Notes under the pieces: model-generated
What the model saw: the letters and a program-made list of their open reading frames with translations, nothing else
What the model was told of the DNA's origin: nothing
The model's database searches: none
Assembly (NCBI GenBank): GCA_017458265.1
Contig: JAFTFV010000057.1
Location: 1-36,544, forward strand
Origin: Bacteroidales bacterium
GTDB taxonomy: Bacteria; Bacteroidota; Bacteroidia; Bacteroidales; UBA932
Length of the DNA: 36,544 bases
Direction: 5' to 3'
Position numbers and translations under genes: made by a program
Part shown: piece after piece, positions 25,507-34,242 of the stretch
Layout of the letters: each line of letters begins with the position of its first letter
How positions within the stretch are numbered: the first letter of the stretch is position 1

Positions 25507-26406
25507 ATGATTCAGTCAATGACAGGCTACGGCAAGGCCACCGCCTCGCTCAAGGGAGGCTCCCTCACGATAGAAATCCGCACCCTCAACGGCAAGAGCG
25601 CAGACATCAGCATCAAGTCCAACCTTCTCCCAAAGGACAAGGACCTGGAAGTGCGCAAACGCCTTGCTGACAGGCTCGTGCGCGGCACCATCGACCTTTA
25701 TCTCACCTATGAGGCCTCCGGAGCGGACGCCGCCCACACCATCAATGCCGATGTCTTCCACTCCTACTGGAAGAGCGCCGTCAAGGCCCTGGACGAGGAA
25801 ACCGTCTTCACGAAGACCTTCCTCAAGGATCCGGGCGTCGGCAGCATCCTTGCCAGCGGCATAATCCGCCTCCCCGACGTAGTCCAGGCCCAGAAGGCCG
25901 ATGTAATCTCCGACGAAGAATGGCCGGCCGTATCGGCAGCGCTTGACAGCGCAATCGACGCCGTATGCGACTACCGCGCAAAGGAAGGCGAAGTCCTGTA
26001 CAGGGACGTAACCTCCCGCGTAAAGGAGATACTAGCCCTCTATGATGAAGTGGAAGCACTTGAAGGCGAGCGCATTGAAACCGTGAAGGCAAAGCTCACC
26101 AAAGCCCTTGACGAACTGGCTGCAAAGCCCAATCCCGAACGCTACGAACAGGAACTGATCTTCTACCTGGAAAAGTACGATATCAACGAGGAGAAGGTGC
26201 GCCTTCGCCAGCACTGCAAGTACTTCATGGACACCATCGACAGTGAACCCTACCCCGGCAAGAAACTCGGCTTCATCATCCAGGAAATGGGCCGTGAAAT
26301 CAACACCACCGGCTCCAAAGCCAACCACGCAGGAATACAAAAGAGAGTCGTTCAGATGAAAGACTCTCTCGAAAAAATGCGTGAGCAAAGCATGAATGTG
26401 CTATAG
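25507..26406 (+). CDS. yicC: YicC family endoribonuclease
   Basis: 299 residues, full length. The start MIQSMTGYGKA is nearly invariant in the family, followed by IEIRTLNGKSADISIKS. The C-terminal DUF1732 part shows EEKVRLRQHCKYFMDTI, KLGFIIQEMGREINTTGSKAN and a basic end. YicC/YloC proteins are endoribonucleases acting in RNA turnover and stationary-phase adaptation. The gene is divergent from the aspartokinase-like gene and ends tail to tail with the nucleotidase: both stops lie in the six-base palindrome CTATAG, with no room for a terminator between them. Confidence 0.93.
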   Translation: MIQSMTGYGKATASLKGGSLTIEIRTLNGKSADISIKSNLLPKDKDLEVRKRLADRLVRGTIDLYLTYEASGADAAHTINADVFHSYWKSAVKALDEETVFTKTFLKDPGVGSILASGIIRLPDVVQAQKADVISDEEWPAVSAALDSAIDAVCDYRAKEGEVLYRDVTSRVKEILALYDEVEALEGERIETVKAKLTKALDELAAKPNPERYEQELIFYLEKYDINEEKVRLRQHCKYFMDTIDSEPYPGKKLGFIIQEMGREINTTGSKANHAGIQKRVVQMKDSLEKMREQSMNVL

Positions 26407-27261
26407 CCGCACTTTGAATTCACCCATATAGGCGCCCATCCAGCCGGTCTGGACGATGGGGATTTCCTTGCCGTCAAGGTTCTTGACCATGTCAGGTTTC
26501 TCGAGGAAGGTGTGGGAGTGGCCTCCTACGAAGATATCCACATTACGCGTAGCTGCGCACAGCTGCGGGTCAGTGATGTCGCCGGGGTTGTGTTCGGTGT
26601 AGCCGATGTGGGTAAGGGCGATTACAAGGTCGCACTGGGGGCGGAGCTCATCGGCATACTTCTGAAGGCTCTCCACCATGTCGAAGGAGGGAACGCGGTC
26701 TGCAATGTCGCCGGCCACCATGTCCTTGAGCTTGCAAAGAACGCCGATGATGCCAATCTTCTTCCCGGCCTTTTCCACTATCACGTATGGTTTGATGTAC
26801 TTCCCTGCCTCGAAAGGCGAGAAATCGTAGTTGCACACCACCACGGGGCATTCCAGTGAGGAAAGCTTCTCTCCAAGGGCCTCCAGGCCGTTGTCGAACT
26901 CGTGGTTGCCAAGGGTTACGGCGTCGTATTTCAGGGCGTTCATGACCTGAATTTCCACGTCTCCCTTGTACTCCGAGAAGTAGGTAGTTCCCTGCCAGAA
27001 GTCTCCAGCATGAAGAAGGAGGACGTTCTCAGGGCCGTCGGCCTTGCGGACGCTGTCTATGTATGCCGCCCTTTCAAGGGCGCCGCCCATGCCGGCGTAG
27101 TCTCCGCTGCGGATGGGCTCCATGTGGCTGTGGGAGTCGTTTACGTGAAGGATGGTAACCGAGGCGCGGCTATTCATCCACTTCTTGCCGGCAGTATAGC
27201 CAATCAAGGCTCCAAGTGCCAGAAATGCAATCCCGAGTATTAATATCGTACTCTTTTTCAT
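26401..27261 (-). CDS. 5'-nucleotidase, metallophosphatase half
   Basis: 286 residues. After a membrane anchor or signal (ILILGIAFLALGALIGYTAG) comes only the N-terminal metallophosphoesterase domain of a UshA-type 5'-nucleotidase: ILHVNDSHSHM, LHAGDFWQGT, TLGNHEFDNG, ALTHIGYTEH and GGHSHTFLEKP give the complete two-metal site. The substrate-binding C-terminal domain is absent here and is encoded by the gene three bases upstream. The pair is expected to remove phosphate from nucleotides outside the cytoplasm. It is the last gene of the ABC exporter operon. Confidence 0.88.
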   Translation of the reverse strand: MKKSTILILGIAFLALGALIGYTAGKKWMNSRASVTILHVNDSHSHMEPIRSGDYAGMGGALERAAYIDSVRKADGPENVLLLHAGDFWQGTTYFSEYKGDVEIQVMNALKYDAVTLGNHEFDNGLEALGEKLSSLECPVVVCNYDFSPFEAGKYIKPYVIVEKAGKKIGIIGVLCKLKDMVAGDIADRVPSFDMVESLQKYADELRPQCDLVIALTHIGYTEHNPGDITDPQLCAATRNVDIFVGGHSHTFLEKPDMVKNLDGKEIPIVQTGWMGAYMGEFKVRL

Positions 27262-27264
27262 AGC

Positions 27265-28131
27265 CTAGTCCTCCATGATTACGCGGCCGTCTGCATTGCC
27301 GTCGATGATTATTCCCTTTGACTCGCACTCCTTCACATAGTCGAGCATTACATCCACAAGCAGGGTGCGTGTAAGCACTACTTTCTCTGCCAGGGCGCCC
27401 ACCGCGATGCGGTCTCCACCGTCAAGGAGGAAGTCGATGGTGGTAATGTTGTAGATGCGGTCGGGGTCGATGGGTTTTCCTCCCACCAGGGCGGACACCA
27501 GCTTATGGTCCTTGACTCGGATCTCTGCGCCGCTGGTGGCCTGGAAGGCCTTTGTTCCGGCGAGCTGCTCCAGCAGTCTGGTAAGGTTGGAGCCCTTCAT
27601 CTTCACGTAGCACATGTAGTTCTTGAAGGGGAACATGGACTGGATGTCCTCCAGGGTGATTGCACCTTCAGGCATTGGGGTGCGTATACCGCCGAAGTTG
27701 GTGAGGGCGAAGTCCATCGGCACCTTGAAGTCCCTGCTTCCGCGGGCGCGGAGAATATCGGCAAAGAGGTTGCCCAGGGGAAGGTCCGGCTCTGTGCGGA
27801 GGTTCAGCATCATCTTGGCGCTGTGGCCCACCACGACCTTGAGGCCGGCAAGCCTGGGCTGCGCTTCCATGAGGATGGAGGCCACTTCAGGGACGGGACT
27901 GTCTTCCGGGAAGGCCACACCATTGGGGGCGATATACCCTTCGTCCGTGAAGGTTCCAAGGGCGGTGTTCACGTTTTCCATGGTGACGCTCTTCGCGCCC
28001 ACGCGGTGCCCGTCCATCGCAACCCTCTTCCAGGTAATCTCCGGGCCGTCCTCAGTAATGGCCGCCCGGGTAACCAGCAGAAGTCCGATACCCAGGAGAA
28101 GCCACATTATCAAACTGCCGTAATTCTTCAT
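27265..28131 (-). CDS. 5'-nucleotidase, C-terminal substrate-binding half
   Basis: 288 residues from the ATG at 28131, right after the permease stop; the open frame upstream lies in the permease. A membrane segment (LIMWLLLGIGLLLVTRA) is followed by the 5_nucleotid_C domain: PLGNLFADILR, FALTNFGGIRTPMPEG, DIQSMFPFKN and FLLDGGD, the residues that in UshA stack on the base and contact the ribose. This domain normally follows the metallophosphatase in one chain. Here the order is reversed and the halves are separate genes, each with its own membrane anchor. It should pair with the downstream product. Confidence 0.87.
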   Translation of the reverse strand: MKNYGSLIMWLLLGIGLLLVTRAAITEDGPEITWKRVAMDGHRVGAKSVTMENVNTALGTFTDEGYIAPNGVAFPEDSPVPEVASILMEAQPRLAGLKVVVGHSAKMMLNLRTEPDLPLGNLFADILRARGSRDFKVPMDFALTNFGGIRTPMPEGAITLEDIQSMFPFKNYMCYVKMKGSNLTRLLEQLAGTKAFQATSGAEIRVKDHKLVSALVGGKPIDPDRIYNITTIDFLLDGGDRIAVGALAEKVVLTRTLLVDVMLDYVKECESKGIIIDGNADGRVIMED

Positions 28132-28132
28132 A

Positions 28133-29545
28133 TTACTTCTGCTTAAGCCACTTCCAGAGGTCCTTGAACGTGGATTTTTTGCCATACATCAGGATTCCCA
28201 CCTTGTAAATCTTTGCCGATGCCCATGCGCAGGCGATGAAAGTGATGATGAGAAGGACGATGGAAAGGATGAGTTCCCATGTTGCAACGCCGAATGGAAG
28301 CCTTGCCAGCATAACGATGGGCGATGTGAAAGGAATCATGGAGAACCAGAACACCAGCTGGCTGTCGGGCGCCTTGAATGCATACAGGGCAACGAAGAAG
28401 CCAAGAAGCAGCGGAATGGTTACCGGCAGCTGGAGCTGGTTGGAGTCCCCTTCATTCTCCACGGCCGATCCGATAGCCGCAAATAGCGACGCGTACAGCA
28501 GATACCCGAAGATGAAGAACAGCAGGAATGCAATCACTATCTGGCCGATGTTGATATTGCCCAGCGTCGACATGATGGCATTCAGGCCGGAAGGCTCTGC
28601 AGCGACTGCAGCGGTGTCTGCGGCAGCCACCGCGCTTTCAAGGTCGATGGTAGCGTCCGGCATATGCACGCCGGGAGTCATGGACTCAGTCATCTGGGCC
28701 GTCATCTGGGTCATCTGGTCATCTCCCATTGCGCCCATGATCTTGTCCTTGCCGATGATACCCATTGCCGCGGCAATGATGACCAGCGTGAGGACTATCC
28801 AGAGAAGGAACTGCGTAAGGGCCACAAGTGCAACGCCGATGATCTTTCCGAACATGAGTTCGGTTGCCTTCACCGATGAAACCAGCACCTCAACCACCCT
28901 GGAGCTCTTCTCCTCGATGACCGAAGACATCACCATTCCGGAGAACAGGGCGATAAACATGTAGAGCGCCATGCCGAGTATCATGGAAATGGCCATGTAA
29001 ACGCCTGATTCGGAGATGGATTCCTTTCCGGATTCGTCGATGGTATAGCTGTGGAGGTGAATGTTGGATTTAACTCCGGCCATAATTTCCTCCAGGTTCT
29101 CGATGCCGTAGGATTCGATGCGGTAGGCTTCGATGGCGTCATTGATGCGGTTCTCCATGAGGGAACCCGTATCAAGGCCGAGGGGCTTTTCGGAGTAGCT
29201 GTCGGCAGTGACGGTGCGGGTTTCGGGGTTCAGTTCTCCTATGGACAGGAGAACGTCGATGCCGTAGGATTTGAGGTCTGCCTTGACTTCATCGGCAGTA
29301 ACGCCCTCCAGGGGGACGTACTCGATTATTTCGTTGCTCTCGAGGAAGGGGGTGACGATGCCGGAAGCGTCCAGCACGCCAACCTTCTTGGCCTCTTCCT
29401 TGGTTCCCATCATGATGACGGAAGGAAGGACGGCGATAGCTGCGAAGAGGATAGGTGCAAGGAAGGTGATGATGAGGAAACTCTTCTTCTTTACCTTGTT
29501 AAGGTATTCCCTGCGGATGATGATTCCAAGTTTTGAGATATTCAT
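28133..29545 (-). CDS. ABC-2 type exporter permease (NatB-like)
   Basis: 470 residues. The N-terminus (IIRREYLNKVKKKSFLIITFLAPILFAAIAVLP) is the first membrane helix of NatB-like permeases and is followed by a large external domain (about 50-180). Five further hydrophobic helices lie in the second half, including MYMFIALFSGMVMSSVIEEKSSRVVEVLVSS, the coupling region of ABC-2 proteins, and a final FIACAWASAKIYKVGIL. A Met-, Thr- and Gln-rich loop (about 285-310) is unusual. It works with the ATPase gene two bases upstream. Substrate (sodium, drug or lipid) is unknown. Confidence 0.88.
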   Translation of the reverse strand: MNISKLGIIIRREYLNKVKKKSFLIITFLAPILFAAIAVLPSVIMMGTKEEAKKVGVLDASGIVTPFLESNEIIEYVPLEGVTADEVKADLKSYGIDVLLSIGELNPETRTVTADSYSEKPLGLDTGSLMENRINDAIEAYRIESYGIENLEEIMAGVKSNIHLHSYTIDESGKESISESGVYMAISMILGMALYMFIALFSGMVMSSVIEEKSSRVVEVLVSSVKATELMFGKIIGVALVALTQFLLWIVLTLVIIAAAMGIIGKDKIMGAMGDDQMTQMTAQMTESMTPGVHMPDATIDLESAVAAADTAAVAAEPSGLNAIMSTLGNINIGQIVIAFLLFFIFGYLLYASLFAAIGSAVENEGDSNQLQLPVTIPLLLGFFVALYAFKAPDSQLVFWFSMIPFTSPIVMLARLPFGVATWELILSIVLLIITFIACAWASAKIYKVGILMYGKKSTFKDLWKWLKQK

Positions 29546-29547
29546 GA

Positions 29548-30402
29548 CTATGCCTCCTCCTCTGTTACAAGTTTTATAAAGATGTCGTTCATGCGGGGCA
29601 CCACTTCCCTGAAGGAATTGATCCTGACCCCCTTGGAGATGAGTTCGGTAAGCCTGTCGTTGACCTTGTCCCTGGGAACGAGTTCCTGGCGGCGTTCTAC
29701 GCCCTCGGTAAATTCGAGTTCCACGTTGTCTTCACCGTAACGGCGGCGGATTTCGTCGGTACCGCCGGTAACAACAAGCTTGGACTTGTTGATGAGGGCA
29801 ATCTCGTCGCAGAGTTCCTCCACCGACTCCATGTTGTGAGTGGAGAGAATGACGGTTGCGCCCTCGTCCTTGAGGCGCAGAATCTCCTTGCGGATAAGTT
29901 CTGCGTTGACTGGGTCGAAGCCGGAAAAAGGCTCGTCCAGAATCATCAGGGACGGTTTATGGACCACCGTGGTGATGAACTGGAGTTTTTGGGCCATACC
30001 CTTGGAGAGTTCCTCAACCTTCTTGTTCCACCAGTCCTGGATCTCAAAGCGGACAAACCACTTCTTGAGTTCCGTGGCGGCATCCTGGGCGCTCATGCCC
30101 TTGAGTTGTGCGAGGTACATGGCCTGCTCCCCTACCTTCATTTTGCGGTAAAGGCCGCGCTCCTCGGGCAGGTAGCCGATGGCTGCCACGTCGTCCTGGG
30201 TGATTGGATGCCCCTTGAAGAAGACCTGGCCTTCGGTTGCGATGGTGATACGGTTGATGATACGGATGAGCGTGGATTTGCCTGCTCCGTTAGGACCAAG
30301 GAGTCCGAAGATTTTCCCCTCCGGAATATCCAGCGACACTCCTGAGAGTGCCACCTTCTCTCCGAAGGTCTTGGTCACATTCCTGATCTCAATGATATTC
30401 AT
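29548..30402 (-). CDS. ABC exporter ATPase (NatA-like)
   Basis: 284 residues. Walker A is LLGPNGAGKST, the signature is ELSKGMAQKL, Walker B is LMILDEPFSGFDPVN and the switch His lies in LSTHNME. The YLPEERGLYRKMKVGEQ Q-loop region is typical of the NatA/DUF4162-containing exporters, and the C-terminal 60 residues carry the DUF4162 extension. It powers the permease encoded two bases downstream. Transcription starts at its own promoter between this gene and holA. Confidence 0.93.
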   Translation of the reverse strand: MNIIEIRNVTKTFGEKVALSGVSLDIPEGKIFGLLGPNGAGKSTLIRIINRITIATEGQVFFKGHPITQDDVAAIGYLPEERGLYRKMKVGEQAMYLAQLKGMSAQDAATELKKWFVRFEIQDWWNKKVEELSKGMAQKLQFITTVVHKPSLMILDEPFSGFDPVNAELIRKEILRLKDEGATVILSTHNMESVEELCDEIALINKSKLVVTGGTDEIRRRYGEDNVELEFTEGVERRQELVPRDKVNDRLTELISKGVRINSFREVVPRMNDIFIKLVTEEEA

Positions 30403-30418
30403 ATTGCTGTGTTTTCTG

Positions 30419-30449
30419 CAAATATAATAATAATTTATTGTGTTGCAAT
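30419..30449 (-). promoter_or_regulatory. Promoter of the ABC exporter / nucleotidase operon
   Basis: On the - strand ATTG (30446-30449), 19 bases, TATATTTG (30419-30426), in an AT-rich stretch; it ends 16 bases before the ATPase start. The -33 matches only three of four bases. Confidence 0.6.
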
Positions 30450-30457
30450 AATTATTT

Positions 30458-31498
30458 TTAAATATTCAACAATTTCACCACCAATTCCTGCAGAAGCTCA
30501 GCCTGGGTGGCCTCGCCTGCATTTGCCCCGCCCTTGGACTTGTAGTCATATTCCGTTATGAGGGACACGGCCGTTATGCAGCGGTCCAGCGGATAATTGC
30601 GCACTGCCGCATCATATTCCTTCATGAAATACGGGTTCACGCCCAGGACCTTTGCGGCGTCTGCCTGGCGGCCTTTCTGGATGAGGGCGTGATACTTCAG
30701 GATACGTGAGAAATGGTTGCCTATGGGGCCTGTTGCGGCCGGCATGGCAAAACGAGGTGCGGCACCGATGCGTGCAGCAATCCTCAGAGCCTTTGCCGAA
30801 TCCCTGAAGCTCAGACACTTCGTGAGTTCGAAAATGCTGTACTGACGGCTCACGCCGACGTTTTTCTCTACATCCTCTACGGATATTTCCTTTACGCCTT
30901 CGGGGAGGTTCTTGAGGAGTTTTTCCGTTTCTACGGCTATCTTTCCAAGATCTTCTCCTGCGCTCTCTGCAAGGAGGGAGCATGCCTCAGGATGGATTCT
31001 GAGGCCTTTTTCTTCGTAGAAACCCTGTATCCAGCGCGGAAGTTCGTAGTCCCTGAGGAGATTGGATTCCAGCACCTCTCCCGTCTTGAGCACTGTCTTG
31101 TACAGGGAACGGCGCTTGTCTGCCGATGCGCGGTGCATCAGAATCACCAGCACGGTGCTGTCAAGGGGCTTTTCACAGTAGATGGCAAGTTCCTCGAGGG
31201 ATTTCATCTGCTGGGCTTCCTTGAGGATTACCAGCTGCCTTTCCGCCATCATGGGGAAACGGCGGGCGGCGGTAATGACGTCTTCTGCCGTGCAGTCCCC
31301 GCCGAACATGACCGTCTGGTTGAAGTCCTTTTCCCAGTCCTGCAGGCAGTTCTCCTCTATGGCTTTTGCAACGAGGTCGGGGTAATAGGGTTCGTCCCCC
31401 ATGAGGAGATAAACATACTTGAAGATGCCGCGGCGGACATCTTCAAGTATATTCTTGGCCTGACGGTCAACCTCTATGTATGACTTGGCCGCTGCCAC
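30458..31498 (-). CDS. holA: DNA polymerase III delta subunit
   Basis: 346 residues starting with GTG; the first base pair overlaps the hpf stop (TAGTG). The delta subunit opens the sliding clamp within the clamp loader. The N-terminal domain shows YLLMGDEPYYPDLVAKAI (the GEE/F-type element where delta has no working P-loop), then FGGDCTAEDVITAARRFPMMAERQLVIL, and the middle domain LAESAGEDLGKIAVETEKLL. The C-terminal helical collar ends in AELLQELVVKLL. Length is normal for the family. Last gene of the cca-xerC-hpf operon. Confidence 0.92.
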   Translation of the reverse strand: MAAAKSYIEVDRQAKNILEDVRRGIFKYVYLLMGDEPYYPDLVAKAIEENCLQDWEKDFNQTVMFGGDCTAEDVITAARRFPMMAERQLVILKEAQQMKSLEELAIYCEKPLDSTVLVILMHRASADKRRSLYKTVLKTGEVLESNLLRDYELPRWIQGFYEEKGLRIHPEACSLLAESAGEDLGKIAVETEKLLKNLPEGVKEISVEDVEKNVGVSRQYSIFELTKCLSFRDSAKALRIAARIGAAPRFAMPAATGPIGNHFSRILKYHALIQKGRQADAAKVLGVNPYFMKEYDAAVRNYPLDRCITAVSLITEYDYKSKGGANAGEATQAELLQELVVKLLNI

Positions 31499-31788
31499 TA
31501 TTTGGAGAATTTCTTCTCTTTGGCACGGACGATGCGCTCCTTGAGGGCGTCTGCAGCGTCTGTTACGGCTTCTTCGAAGGTGCGGGCCTGACGTTCTACG
31601 ATAAGGTCTTCACCGGGGAAGCGGGTCTGGAGCTTTACGCTTTTGTTCTCTGCGTCCGGGAGGATGGAGAGAGTGACGTCGATGTCTCCAAGGTTGTCGA
31701 AGAATTTCTCTACCTTGCCTACTTTCTTGTCAATGTAATCCAGCAGCTTTTCGTCTGCATTGAACTTGAGGGACTTCACATTAATCAT
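31498..31788 (-). CDS. hpf: Ribosome hibernation-promoting factor (short form)
   Basis: 96 residues, the short HPF/YfiA form without the C-terminal dimerisation domain. Beta-alpha-beta-beta-beta-alpha fold: VKSLKFNADEKLLDYIDKKV, DVTLSILPDA, SVKLQTRFPGEDLIVE and the basic helix AADALKERIVRAKEKK. It binds the 30S decoding centre and shuts down translation in stationary phase. In Bacteroidota it typically lies behind xerC, as here; the two overlap by eight bases. Confidence 0.93.
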   Translation of the reverse strand: MINVKSLKFNADEKLLDYIDKKVGKVEKFFDNLGDIDVTLSILPDAENKSVKLQTRFPGEDLIVERQARTFEEAVTDAADALKERIVRAKEKKFSK

Positions 31789-32728
31789 GGCTTTCTCCTT
31801 TTTTTGCCCTTGGATGGGCGTTAATGTATTGTGTCTTGAGCCTCTCTACGGAATTATGGGTGTAGACCTCGGTGGCGGCAAGGTTGGCGTGGCCCAGCAT
31901 CTGCTTTATAGCCTCGAGGTCTGCTCCTTCGTTCAGAAGGGCCGTGGCCAGGGAGTGCCTGAGGACGTGTGGGGATTTTCTCCCCGGTATGCCGGCATCG
32001 CCAAGTTCCTGCTTTACCGCTCTGTCTACGTATACCGGATAAAGGGGCCTGCCCTTTTCCGTAACCAGAAGGGGTGAATCCTTGGTTCTTTCCCCATCCG
32101 TCAGAGAAGCTGCATGTAAATATAATGAAATTTCCTGAGTTGTAGAATCAACCAGCGGAATTTCTCTCATTTTATCTCCTTTTCCCCTTACCCTCAGGGT
32201 TCCCCTCTCCATGTTCACGCTGCCGATTGTGAGTCCCAGCAGCTCTGCGCGCCTGATTCCGGTGGTATACAGGAGGAGGATGATAAGGCGGCGGAGCCTC
32301 CTGCGGTAAAGATCGGCAAAGAGTTTGTCCGAGGCCGATTCAAGGAGGATCAGTTCATCTTCGGAGGCGGCGTGCTCCGTGGCGGCGAAATACTCTTCCA
32401 GGGAATTGTCCGTGACGTATTCCGGGAGGCGCTTTCCCATCTTGGGGCGGCGTACACTGCGGGCTGGGTTGGATGTGATGACGCCCTCCTTCATGAGGAA
32501 GTTGCAGAAGCCGGAAAGGGCCGACATGTGAAGGTGCACGGTCCTTGGGCTGATGCCTTCTTCGATGAGGTGGCCTTCGTATTCGCGGAGGCGGGACGGT
32601 ATGAGGTTGGAGACAGTGTCGCCGCCGGCCCACTCCGTGAAGTTCTCCAGCGCCTGCCGATAGAGAATCTGAGTCCTTTCCGAATATCGGCGGACGTCGC
32701 GAATGTAGGCTATGTAGCGGTCTGTCAT
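31781..32728 (-). CDS. xerC: Tyrosine recombinase XerC/D
   Basis: 315 residues. The N-terminal SAM-like core-binding domain (1-100) is followed by the catalytic domain with R159 (TGIRRAEL), K183 (RGKGDK), H254 and R257 (HVLRH), H280 (LGHANL) and the nucleophile Y289 (EVYTH). All six catalytic residues are present. It resolves chromosome dimers at dif; I chose xerC over xerD because of the place next to hpf, without sequence proof. A loop near 128-145 (LESASDKLFADLYRRRLRR) is longer than usual. The ATG overlaps the cca stop by four bases. Confidence 0.92.
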   Translation of the reverse strand: MTDRYIAYIRDVRRYSERTQILYRQALENFTEWAGGDTVSNLIPSRLREYEGHLIEEGISPRTVHLHMSALSGFCNFLMKEGVITSNPARSVRRPKMGKRLPEYVTDNSLEEYFAATEHAASEDELILLESASDKLFADLYRRRLRRLIILLLYTTGIRRAELLGLTIGSVNMERGTLRVRGKGDKMREIPLVDSTTQEISLYLHAASLTDGERTKDSPLLVTEKGRPLYPVYVDRAVKQELGDAGIPGRKSPHVLRHSLATALLNEGADLEAIKQMLGHANLAATEVYTHNSVERLKTQYINAHPRAKKGESHD

Positions 32729-34242
32729 TTCTTTACAGGCTCAAGGCCGTAGATTTCGAGGGCTTTTCGGCGCATGAATTCATCGGCAGCCTCGAAGGTG
32801 TACGGGATATCGCCGTCAAGGACGGCTTCCTTCACCATTTCCTTCAGCTGGCCGATGGTATTGCAGGGTTCTATCCCGAAGAGTTGCATCACGTAGTCGC
32901 CGGAAATGGGGTTTTTCCAGTTGCGGAGTTCGTCCTTGGCCTCAACCTCGGACATCTTCGCCTTCACCCTTTCGAAGTTGTTCCTGAGGCGGGTGACCTT
33001 GGCGGGATTCTTGGAGGTGATGTCGGCATTGCACAGGAGCATGAGGTCGTCGATGTCTTCGCCGGCATCGAAGAGGAGGCGGCGGACGGCGCTGTCGGTG
33101 ACTTCGTCGTCGACGAGGGCTATCGGCCTAAGGTGGAGATTCACCAGCTTCTGGACGTACTTCATCTTCTCGTTCAGGGGCATTTTCATGGACTTGAAGA
33201 TGCCGGGGACCATGCGGGCGCCAACCACTTCGTGGCCGTGGAAAGTCCAGCCCTGCCCAGGGACGAAGCGCTTTGTAGCAGGCTTGCCGATATCGTGGAA
33301 AAGCGCGGCCCAGTGCAGCCAGAGATTGGGTTCGCGGCCGGCTTCCTTCTCGAAAAGCACTACGTTGTCGAGCACCTGGAGGGTGTGGGTGAAGTTCTCC
33401 TTGTGGCCTTTGCCGTCAACGGTTTCCACGCCCTTGAGGCGGGAGAGTTCCGGGAGGAATTCCTTGAGGAGACCGGTTTCCTCCATGATTTCAAAGGCCC
33501 TGGAGGGCTTTGGCGCCATGAGCATCTTGTCCAGTTCCTCAACAATGCGTTCACGGGAGAGAATCTGAAGGCGCGGGGCCATGTCTTTCATGGCCTGAAG
33601 GGATTCGGGAACTATTTCGAACTGATGCTCGGGAGTGCTCAGCTGAACTGCAAAACGTATGGCCCGCAGCATGCGGAGAGGGTCGTCGCTGTATGTCTGG
33701 CTGGGTTCGAGCGGTGTGCGTATAATGCCTGCGGCAAGGTCCTTTATGCCTCCGAAGGGGTCTACCAGCTCTCCATAGTCCTCTTCATTGAGAGAAAACG
33801 CCATGGCATTTATGGTGAAATCCCTTCTGAGCTGGTCTTCTTCAAGGGTTCCGTCCTCCACGATCGGCTTCCGGCTGTCCCGGTTGTATGATTCCTTTCG
33901 CGCTCCCACGAACTCCAGCTCCATTCCATGATACCTGAGCATAGCCGTCCCGAAGCTCCTGAACACGCTCACCTTGGCATGGCACTTTGCCGCCACCGCC
34001 TCTGCGAGGCGTATTCCAGGCCGCTCCTCCCTGTCATTTCGAGCGCCTTCCTTGTCATTTCGAGCGAAGTCGAGAAATCTCTCATCCGCCTGCACCACAA
34101 TGTCAATGTCATTGTTCGGCCTACCAAGGAAGCAGTCACGTACATAGCCGCCTATCACATAAGCGTTCAGTCCCAGTTCCCGGGCCGTGCCGGAAACCAG
34201 CCTGAACACCGGTGCGTCCAAATATTCAGTAACTTTAGTCAT
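32725..34242 (-). CDS. cca: CCA tRNA nucleotidyltransferase
   Basis: 505 residues. It adds CCA to tRNA 3' ends, needed because the tRNA in this window lacks an encoded CCA. The head domain shows GGYVRD (31-36) and DID (45-47) carrying the metal-binding aspartates; RRDFTINAMAFSL and DDPLRMLRAIRFA are the family's NTP-binding elements. An HD domain follows with LFHDIGKPAT (H316, D317). Residues about 54-76 ([20 protein letters not shown]) are an insertion encoded by a palindromic repeat at 34032-34080, directly after the DxD strand. It overlaps both neighbours, by 8 and 4 bases. Confidence 0.95.
   Translation of the reverse strand: MTKVTEYLDAPVFRLVSGTARELGLNAYVIGGYVRDCFLGRPNNDIDIVVQADERFLDFARNDKEGARNDREERPGIRLAEAVAAKCHAKVSVFRSFGTAMLRYHGMELEFVGARKESYNRDSRKPIVEDGTLEEDQLRRDFTINAMAFSLNEEDYGELVDPFGGIKDLAAGIIRTPLEPSQTYSDDPLRMLRAIRFAVQLSTPEHQFEIVPESLQAMKDMAPRLQILSRERIVEELDKMLMAPKPSRAFEIMEETGLLKEFLPELSRLKGVETVDGKGHKENFTHTLQVLDNVVLFEKEAGREPNLWLHWAALFHDIGKPATKRFVPGQGWTFHGHEVVGARMVPGIFKSMKMPLNEKMKYVQKLVNLHLRPIALVDDEVTDSAVRRLLFDAGEDIDDLMLLCNADITSKNPAKVTRLRNNFERVKAKMSEVEAKDELRNWKNPISGDYVMQLFGIEPCNTIGQLKEMVKEAVLDGDIPYTFEAADEFMRRKALEIYGLEPVKK
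34032..34080 (+). repeat. Protein-coding palindromic element, copy in cca
   Basis: The full 28-bp unit lies at 34053-34080, identical to the element in the GT2 gene, and a 14-base half copy (TGTCATTTCGAGCG) precedes it at 34032-34045. In the cca frame (- strand) it reads R-F-L-D-F-A-R-N-D, and the half copy gives a second A-R-N-D. Confidence 0.85.

Noticed and set aside
32884-33891. 335-codon open frame opposite cca
   Set aside because: Antisense shadow; cca has its full catalytic and HD motifs on the other strand.
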